Source: Pseudomonadales bacterium (GTDB taxonomy: Bacteria > Pseudomonadota > Gammaproteobacteria > Pseudomonadales > Ketobacteraceae). Taken from it: a DNA stretch of 38,916 bases. The stretch covers positions 16,842 through 55,757 of the forward strand of contig PAPM01000004.1 in assembly GCA_002708905.1 (NCBI GenBank), read 5' to 3'. The position numbers and the translations under genes are program-made. This document shows positions 33,621 through 38,916 of the stretch, one piece after another (within the stretch, counting starts at the first letter, position 1; each line of letters opens with the position of its first letter). The notes beneath the pieces are model-generated. The model was not told the origin of the DNA. It did no database searches and saw only the letters and a program-made list of their open reading frames with translations.

Positions 33621-34148
33621 ATGGGCTTTAATTCCGTTCCCGCCGGGAAAGACATCCCCAACGAAATCTACGTTGCCATCGAAATCCCTGCCAACAGCAC
33701 CCCCATCAAATATGAAATCGACAAAGACAGCGATTGTGTATTTGTTGACCGGTTCATGGCCACCCCCATGTTCTACCCTGCCAACTACGGTTATGTGCCC
33801 AACAGCCTGGGCGAAGACGGCGACCCACTGGACGTGCTGGTGGTAACCCCTTACCCCGTTATCCCTGGCTCCGTGATCCGTGCCCGTCCCGTTGGCGTCC
33901 TGAACATGTCTGACGAAGCCGGCTCTGATGCGAAAATCCTGGCGGTTCCCCACGACAAACTGACCGTTCTCTATAAAGACGTTAAAGAATATTCCGACCT
34001 GCCTGAACTGCTGATCAAGCAAATCGAACATTTCTTTGAAAACTACAAAGATCTGGAGCCCGGCAAGTGGGTTAAAGTTGATGGTTGGGCAGGCTCTGAA
34101 GAAGCCAAGGCTGCCATCCAGAAAGCCGTTGACGCTGCCAAAAAGTAA
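33621..34148 (+). CDS. ppa: Inorganic pyrophosphatase (family I)
   Basis: A soluble, essential enzyme splitting PPi to phosphate and pulling biosynthetic reactions forward. Its 175 residues are the usual bacterial length. The metal-binding signature is DGDPLDVLV with [18 protein letters not shown] before it, and KDVKEY and [20 protein letters not shown] follow. AAAGG lies 7 bases before the ATG. It is a single-gene unit ended by a perfect terminator. Together with pfp (10434) the cell both uses and destroys PPi, so PPi levels must be balanced. Confidence 0.97.
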   Translation: MGFNSVPAGKDIPNEIYVAIEIPANSTPIKYEIDKDSDCVFVDRFMATPMFYPANYGYVPNSLGEDGDPLDVLVVTPYPVIPGSVIRARPVGVLNMSDEAGSDAKILAVPHDKLTVLYKDVKEYSDLPELLIKQIEHFFENYKDLEPGKWVKVDGWAGSEEAKAAIQKAVDAAKK

Positions 34149-34161
34149 GCGTTCACCGCAC

Positions 34162-34192
34162 AAAAAAGGGTCTCTAGATGAGACCCTTTTTT
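34162..34192. terminator. Bidirectional terminator between ppa and the hybrid kinase gene
   Basis: AAAAAAGGGTCTC (34162-34174) pairs perfectly with GAGACCCTTTTTT (34180-34192) around a 5-base loop. A and T tracts on both sides serve both convergent genes. Confidence 0.93.
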
Positions 34193-34210
34193 ATTGCGCG
34201 TGCAGCCCAT

Positions 34211-35878
34211 TCAATTCAACATGGTGCGAAAACCCAACCATTTTGCCACCATGGCATTGAGCACATCCATATCCAACGGCTTAGTCATAAAATCATTCAT
34301 GCCGGCTTTGAAACAGTCTGCCATTTCCTCTTCTCCATTGCCGGTCAACGCCACAACAGGCACTTTGGAGTAGCCATCCAGCAGGCGCAGACGACGAGTG
34401 GTTTCCAGTCCATTCAAACCCGGCATCTGGCAGTCCATCAACACCATGTCGTAACGCTTCAGCTTGGCCTCGGCCAACGCCTGCGCTCCGCTTTCCACCG
34501 ACGTTACCTGCAGCCCACGCCGCTCCAGCATTTTTTGCAGCAACATCCGATTGACCCGATCGTCATCCACCACCAGTATGCGGGCAAAATGTGACTTGGG
34601 TTGGGGGGATATCTTTTCCAGCACCGGCCCCCTATCAACTGTGGCCAGCGGCAGACAGAGTTCCACCCGGAATGTGGAGCCACGCCCTTCGACACTTGAG
34701 ACGGAAATGGAGCCATCCATCAGTTCCGCCAGTTGCTTGCAGATATGCAACCCCAAGCCGGTACCACCATAGGAACGGTTAACCGAAGCATCCGCCTGTT
34801 CGTATACGTCAAACAAGTTCTCCAGGCTTTTTTCCGGTATACCCGCACCGGTGTCGTCCACTGTGAACGAGATGCAGCAGGTATCTTCTGTCGGTCCCTG
34901 CACGCCGTTCACGACAAGACTCACCTCACCCTGTTGGGTAAATTTAAAAGCGTTGCTTAAAAGGTTATACAGCACCTGACGCACACGCACCGGGTCGCCC
35001 AGCAGCCAGGGTGGAATCGCATCGTCGATTTCCAACTTGAACGTCACACCAGGCTGAAGCTGCGGTTTGAGGAATGTGGTGGTATCCCGAACCAATTCGG
35101 GCAGGGAAAACTTGATGGACTCCAGTTGAATTTTGCCGGCTTCGCCCTTGGACAAATCCAGTATGTCGTTCACCAGCGCCAACAGGTGGTTACCGGAATC
35201 GCGGATCAGCCGTACCTGTTCGGACTGCTCCTCATCGAGCTTGCTCAGCTCCAATAGCTGGCAGAAACCCAGAATACTGTTCAGCGGCGTTCGCAGATCG
35301 TGACTCATCTGCGCAAAGAACAAGCTCTTGGCCTTGGTCAGTTGGGATGCCACCTCTTCCCTGGAGGCAGCCTGACGTGCTGCCACCATATTTTGATAAT
35401 TGCGCAGCCCCGCCACCAGGCAGGAAAGCAATTTAACGTTATCCAGCTCCGTCTTGGTGCGGTAATCGTTGATTCCATACTCCAGAATCACTTTCATTTC
35501 CGGGGCATAACCCGGTTGCCCGGTGCGCAATATCAATTGAATCTCATCGTTACCGAGAATATCCCTGATGTACTGCACCAATTCCAATCCGGAATTATCC
35601 GATTCCATCACCACATCGACAAAGGCCACGGCAATGTTGGCATGTTCCTGCAATACCGTACGGGCTTCCGCCCCGGAGCGTGCCGTCAACATCTGCACCG
35701 GCCTGCCCTCAAACGTAAAGGATGAGAACACCAGTTTGGTCACTGCCAGAACATCCTCTTCGTCATCTACAACCAACACTTTCCAAGCGGAAGTATGGTC
35801 TTCTGCTACGGAGTTCTCGTCATCATCATCAGTCAGGAATAACGGCGAATCCATATTTACACCGGAAGCCATCATCAT
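34211..35878 (-). CDS. Hybrid sensor kinase: REC-HisKA-HATPase-REC
   Basis: A 555-residue cytoplasmic phosphorelay protein. Receiver 1 (about 33-150) has the acceptor D88 in FVDVVME and the marked stretch ILRTGQPGYAPEMKVI with NDYRTKTEL. The kinase follows, with H193 in MSHDLRTPLNS, then N-box LLSNAFKFT and G-boxes DTGAGI and GGTGLGL. Receiver 2 (about 430-545) has MDCQMPGLNG. There is no sensor or membrane region, so input must come from the phosphorylated first receiver. The ATG at 35878 overlaps the stop of the upstream kinase gene by 4 bases (ATGA). The phosphate recipient is not visible here. Confidence 0.94.
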   Translation of the reverse strand: MMMASGVNMDSPLFLTDDDDENSVAEDHTSAWKVLVVDDEEDVLAVTKLVFSSFTFEGRPVQMLTARSGAEARTVLQEHANIAVAFVDVVMESDNSGLELVQYIRDILGNDEIQLILRTGQPGYAPEMKVILEYGINDYRTKTELDNVKLLSCLVAGLRNYQNMVAARQAASREEVASQLTKAKSLFFAQMSHDLRTPLNSILGFCQLLELSKLDEEQSEQVRLIRDSGNHLLALVNDILDLSKGEAGKIQLESIKFSLPELVRDTTTFLKPQLQPGVTFKLEIDDAIPPWLLGDPVRVRQVLYNLLSNAFKFTQQGEVSLVVNGVQGPTEDTCCISFTVDDTGAGIPEKSLENLFDVYEQADASVNRSYGGTGLGLHICKQLAELMDGSISVSSVEGRGSTFRVELCLPLATVDRGPVLEKISPQPKSHFARILVVDDDRVNRMLLQKMLERRGLQVTSVESGAQALAEAKLKRYDMVLMDCQMPGLNGLETTRRLRLLDGYSKVPVVALTGNGEEEMADCFKAGMNDFMTKPLDMDVLNAMVAKWLGFRTMLN

Positions 35879-37509
35879 CGAACACCTACCGTTGCCACAC
35901 TGTCATCTTCAGCCCGAACATCCACAGGGAAACGGATGCGAAAATGCACGCCCTGCTTGCCGTCATCGATCAACACCACCGTACCTGAAAGCACCTGCGT
36001 TACCAGATTGTAAAGAATATGGGTTCCCAGACCGCTGCCGCCTTTACTGCGCGCGGTGGTTACGAAGGGATCGAATATCCGTTCCCGAATTTCATCCGCA
36101 ATGCCCTTCCCGTTATCAAAATAGTCAAACACCAGCACATCGCCGTCCTGATGGACTTGCATTTTGATTTCCCCTTCCTCCACAAGCTCAAAACCATGCA
36201 GCAAAGAGTTCATGATCAGATTGGTGATGATCTGGGAGAGCGCTCCGGGAGAACTCAACACCGTAAGATTTTCGGGAATATCCAGTACCACATGGTGCCG
36301 GGTCCGTTTCAGTTTGGGCTTCAACGACATCAACACGCTCTCGAAATACTCTTTGACATTAAAGGAACGCATATCATCGGAAGTCTGATCCACCGCCACC
36401 ATTTTAAAGCTTTTGACCAGTGCAGCAGAACGCTCCAGGTTTTTGCCGATCATATGCACGGTTTCCTTCATTTCGTTTATGGCTTCTGCAAAATCCCGCT
36501 TGGTCAAACTGCCGTTTTCAAATTTGTCACTCAATTCCCGGATCGACTGTGACAAATGAGAAGAGGCCGTGATGCCCACACCAATCGGGGTATTGATTTC
36601 ATGGGCCACTCCCGCCACCAAACCGCCCAAGGATGCCATTTTTTCCTGTTCCACCAATTTGGTCTGAGTGTTGCGCAAGTTCTCTACGGTATCACTCAAC
36701 ACCACCATACTGTTCTGTAATTCCATGGTGCGCTCATTCACTTTACGCTCCAGATCGCGGTTGAGTTGCAATATTTCCTGCTCTTTTTCCTTACGCGCCA
36801 GATCATATTCCTGGATGACATCCAACATGGAATTGAAAGATGCGATCAGGTCTCCCACTTCATCCTGGGATTCTGCCTTGGCCCGGTTGCCGTAGTCTTT
36901 CGTTTCCGCAATCAATCGGCTGACCGTATTCAGATCTATTATAGGACGCAAAATTGCCCGTCTCGAGGCAACCGCCAGGTAGCCCGCCACAAGCAAAGCC
37001 AACGCACCCGCAATCCCCACATACAACAAGGTCTGCTGGAAATGTTGATTTATATTGGAAAGAGATGCCACCAATTGGACGTAACCAATGATTTCATCGG
37101 AAGACAGGACAGGGGTAACGGCCACCAGATTACCACCGATACGCTCAACCTGGGTGGAGGTGGACTGAATCAGCCCTGACTCAGTCGCCACCATCGTATC
37201 GCCGTAAGTCGCAAAGGAGCTGAGCGCACCATCCAATGGATTCAACACATAAACCGTCGCAGAGATGATCTGGGGGGATTGTTCCAGTATATCCAGAATA
37301 CTCTCCGCCATGTCTTCCCGCTCGAACACCAGGGCCGGGCCCACCATGCTGGCTACCATCACGCTGTCCGTTCGCACCTGGTCTTTTGCTATCTGCATAT
37401 AATGCTCGGCCGTGTTAAAAAGACTGGGTAAACCGATTAACAACACGCACAACCCTGCCACACTCAATATACTGAAGAAGATTTTCTGTCCAAAGGTAAG
37501 TTTCGGCAT
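35875..37509 (-). CDS. Membrane sensor histidine kinase with HAMP
   Basis: A 544-residue kinase. Helix 1 lies at residues 9-30, a periplasmic sensing region at about 31-165, helix 2 at about 168-188 and HAMP at about 190-245, followed by a coiled coil (RKEKEQEILQLNRDLERKVNERTMELQN). The H-box is GGLVAGVAHEINTPIG, and the ATP domain has NLIMNSLLHG, DNGKGI and GSGLGTHIL. GAGG lies 6 bases before the ATG, and the gene starts 3 bases after the YfiR-like gene. The order suggests that the periplasmic YfiR-like protein modulates the sensor and the kinase feeds the first receiver of the next protein. Confidence 0.93.
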   Translation of the reverse strand: MPKLTFGQKIFFSILSVAGLCVLLIGLPSLFNTAEHYMQIAKDQVRTDSVMVASMVGPALVFEREDMAESILDILEQSPQIISATVYVLNPLDGALSSFATYGDTMVATESGLIQSTSTQVERIGGNLVAVTPVLSSDEIIGYVQLVASLSNINQHFQQTLLYVGIAGALALLVAGYLAVASRRAILRPIIDLNTVSRLIAETKDYGNRAKAESQDEVGDLIASFNSMLDVIQEYDLARKEKEQEILQLNRDLERKVNERTMELQNSMVVLSDTVENLRNTQTKLVEQEKMASLGGLVAGVAHEINTPIGVGITASSHLSQSIRELSDKFENGSLTKRDFAEAINEMKETVHMIGKNLERSAALVKSFKMVAVDQTSDDMRSFNVKEYFESVLMSLKPKLKRTRHHVVLDIPENLTVLSSPGALSQIITNLIMNSLLHGFELVEEGEIKMQVHQDGDVLVFDYFDNGKGIADEIRERIFDPFVTTARSKGGSGLGTHILYNLVTQVLSGTVVLIDDGKQGVHFRIRFPVDVRAEDDSVATVGVR

Positions 37510-37512
37510 GCC

Positions 37513-38091
37513 TTACCTCGGCCTGGCGACGGAAAGCAAGGGCGGTGCCACCACCAGTTTGGAGGCGGACAAACGCTTGCGGTTTATGTATATGACAATA
37601 CGCCCATCTTCCACTTCCAGCTCAAACATAGCATTACCTTCTGTCTGCACCTCGGGTGCGGATATCCAGAGCACCGAGCCGTCCCTGTTACCTTCGCTGC
37701 GAACCATATCCAGGTTGCCGGCCGCAGGCTGATCAAGCCAATAGACCAGCTGGCAACTCTTCAGCTGGGATCGGGCCGCAGCCAACGTGGACAATGGAAA
37801 GTTCAACACGTCCACCGGGAGCTTTTGAATATTGCGACTGGTTGTAGCCTGCCGCAACACAGTTGCCAGGGCTTCATCCTTACCCACAATACAAATGATG
37901 AAGGGTGAAGCCAGAGGATCCGGCCAGGTCACGAAGCTTGCTATCTTGTAGATATAAGCGGCCTGCACTTTGTTATAAGCAATGGTTTCAACCGGTTGAG
38001 CAGCATCAACCGACATCGCCAAACTACAGGCCAAGCATAATCCGAGCAGCCGTATCCAACAGGCACTTCTGCGCCTAAGACTGTAGCTCAT
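37513..38091 (-). CDS. YfiR-like periplasmic protein (DUF4154)
   Basis: A 192-residue exported protein. A signal peptide covers about residues 1-31 (RRR, hydrophobic core, VDAAQ cleavage region). The mature part has the YfiR-family start VQAAYIYKIASFVTWP, then ICIVGKDEAL, and ends with IYINRKRLSASKLVVAPPLLSVAR. In Pseudomonas YfiR is a periplasmic inhibitor of a diguanylate cyclase; here it is followed by a sensor kinase instead. I take the ATG at 38091; a GTG 3 bases earlier is possible. It is first in the three-gene signalling operon. Confidence 0.88.
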   Translation of the reverse strand: MSYSLRRRSACWIRLLGLCLACSLAMSVDAAQPVETIAYNKVQAAYIYKIASFVTWPDPLASPFIICIVGKDEALATVLRQATTSRNIQKLPVDVLNFPLSTLAAARSQLKSCQLVYWLDQPAAGNLDMVRSEGNRDGSVLWISAPEVQTEGNAMFELEVEDGRIVIYINRKRLSASKLVVAPPLLSVARPR

Positions 38092-38169
38092 CACCGATTG
38101 CGACCCTGGTCATTCGTATTCATCCTTGATAATCAGCAGCATAACCATGTGATTATAGACTGATGGACT

Positions 38170-38212
38170 GGTTGGTTCCTGCATTGAGTCTATTCTTCAA
38201 TAGAGAGCAACC
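38170..38212 (+). other. Hairpin in the leader of the response-regulator gene
   Basis: TCTATT CTTC AATAGA (38189-38204) is nested inside GGTTG (38170-38174) with CAACC (38208-38212). It ends 28 bases before the start codon. No T tract follows, so it is more likely an mRNA structure than a terminator. Confidence 0.35.
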
Positions 38213-38239
38213 GAGAACACAGTATAAAAGGATTTAGAC

Positions 38240-38916
38240 ATGAGGGACGATAGTCTGCTGTTTGCAGAAGATGATGCCGACCCCGCCTCCATTGCGGCGG
38301 AAAACGACAGAATCTCACCCTGGAACATTCTCATCATCGATGACGAAGAAGAAGTTCACAAAGTTTCCAAACTCGTTCTTGCCAAAATTCGTTTTGATAA
38401 TCGGCCATTACATTTTCTCCACGCCTATTCCGCCGACGACGCCAAGGCCGTGTTTCAGGAACAGGATGACATTGCTTTGGCACTGGTGGATGTGGTGATG
38501 GAAACCGATCACGCAGGCCTGGATCTGGTGGATTGGATTCGCCGCACCAAGGGTAATCTTCACACCCGACTGGTTCTGCGTACGGGCCAGCCCGGTCAGG
38601 CGCCGGAACACCAGGTAATCGAAGATTACGACATCAATGATTACAAAGATAAAACCGAGCTCACCGACATCAAAATGAAAACCCTGGTCTATGCTGCCCT
38701 GCGCTCCTATCGGGACATCATCACGATTGAGCAGAGCCGCCGGGGCCTGGAACGGGTTATTGAGGCCACCTCCACCATTTACCAGAACTTTTCCGTGGAA
38801 TCCTTTGCCTCTGCCGTACTGCAGCAAATCAGTAACCTGCTGTATATCCAGCACGATTCCATCTATGCTTCGGCGGTGCGAGCCATGGCGGCCAGTCACG
38901 GCAAAAATACCGACCA
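38240..38916 (+). CDS. Response regulator with REC and DUF3369 domains (C-terminus cut by window edge)
   Basis: 225 codons are visible. An acidic lead is followed by a receiver domain (about 28-150) with IIDDEEEV and acceptor D84 in LVDVVME, then the start of a DUF3369-type domain (EQSRRGLERVIEATSTIYQNF). In the family DUF3369 is usually followed by an HD-GYP cyclic-di-GMP phosphodiesterase or other output, which lies outside the window. AAGGA lies 7 bases before the ATG. The receiver is a close relative of receiver 1 of the hybrid kinase at 34211, sharing LRTGQPG-AP and INDY-KTEL. It is divergent from the YfiR-like operon. Confidence 0.9.
   Translation, partial: MRDDSLLFAEDDADPASIAAENDRISPWNILIIDDEEEVHKVSKLVLAKIRFDNRPLHFLHAYSADDAKAVFQEQDDIALALVDVVMETDHAGLDLVDWIRRTKGNLHTRLVLRTGQPGQAPEHQVIEDYDINDYKDKTELTDIKMKTLVYAALRSYRDIITIEQSRRGLERVIEATSTIYQNFSVESFASAVLQQISNLLYIQHDSIYASAVRAMAASHGKNTD

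Noticed and set aside
1-38916. CRISPR array, tRNA or rRNA genes
   Set aside because: No regularly spaced direct repeats, no tRNA T-loop or acceptor pattern in the spacers, and no rRNA sequence seen.

Overview
The window reads as chromosomal DNA of a gammaproteobacterium near Pseudomonas, Marinobacter, Alcanivorax or Ketobacter. The evidence is the split class II ribonucleotide reductase (NrdJa/NrdJb), a crfX-cmpX-sigX operon of the Pseudomonas type, an assimilatory nitrate gene set with a kinase/phosphatase fusion, and a PPi-dependent phosphofructokinase. Gene order is dense and typical of a chromosome. I see no transposase, integrase, tRNA, rRNA or CRISPR array. Both ends cut a gene: metY on the left and a DUF3369-type response regulator on the right.

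Layout. 1-8.3 kb: metY (partial), a small membrane protein with four DnaJ-type zinc motifs, nrdJb and nrdJa (minus strand), a 748-base spacer with NrdR-like boxes, acs, then an Smr-domain gene. 8.3-14.9 kb: mpl with an uncharacterised membrane protein, pfp (PPi-PFK), a PsiE-like gene, an MpaB-type oxygenase with its likely TetR regulator, and purU. 14.9-25.8 kb: nitrate assimilation. A nitrate/nitrite transporter and a PP2C/Ser-Thr-kinase fusion run leftward. An FAD/NAD(P)H oxidoreductase, nitrate reductase and nirBD run rightward. Three near-perfect sigma-54 (-24/-12) promoters drive these units, so nitrogen control through NtrC is very likely. 25.8-27.9 kb: a compact set of RNA hairpins after nirD and two small paralogous proteins of unknown function flanking a tandem universal stress protein. 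27.9-33.5 kb: an envelope and mechanosensing region. crfX-cmpX-sigX runs leftward. Divergent from it are a 940-residue membrane protein ending in an AAA+-like ATPase and a directly abutting MscS channel gene. 33.6-38.9 kb: ppa, then a YfiR-like periplasmic protein, a sensor kinase and a hybrid kinase in one operon, divergent from a response regulator whose receiver domain is a close relative of the hybrid kinase's first receiver.

The strongest candidates for something undescribed are (1) the membrane AAA+-like ATPase with the abutting MscS channel (29827-33504), (2) the plus-strand structured RNA at 25880-26056, where tandem A/G mismatches and four G-U wobbles all point to one strand, and (3) the two small paralogous proteins next to the Usp gene. 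Computed comparisons (covariance, homolog neighbourhoods) were not available, so function for all three is inference.
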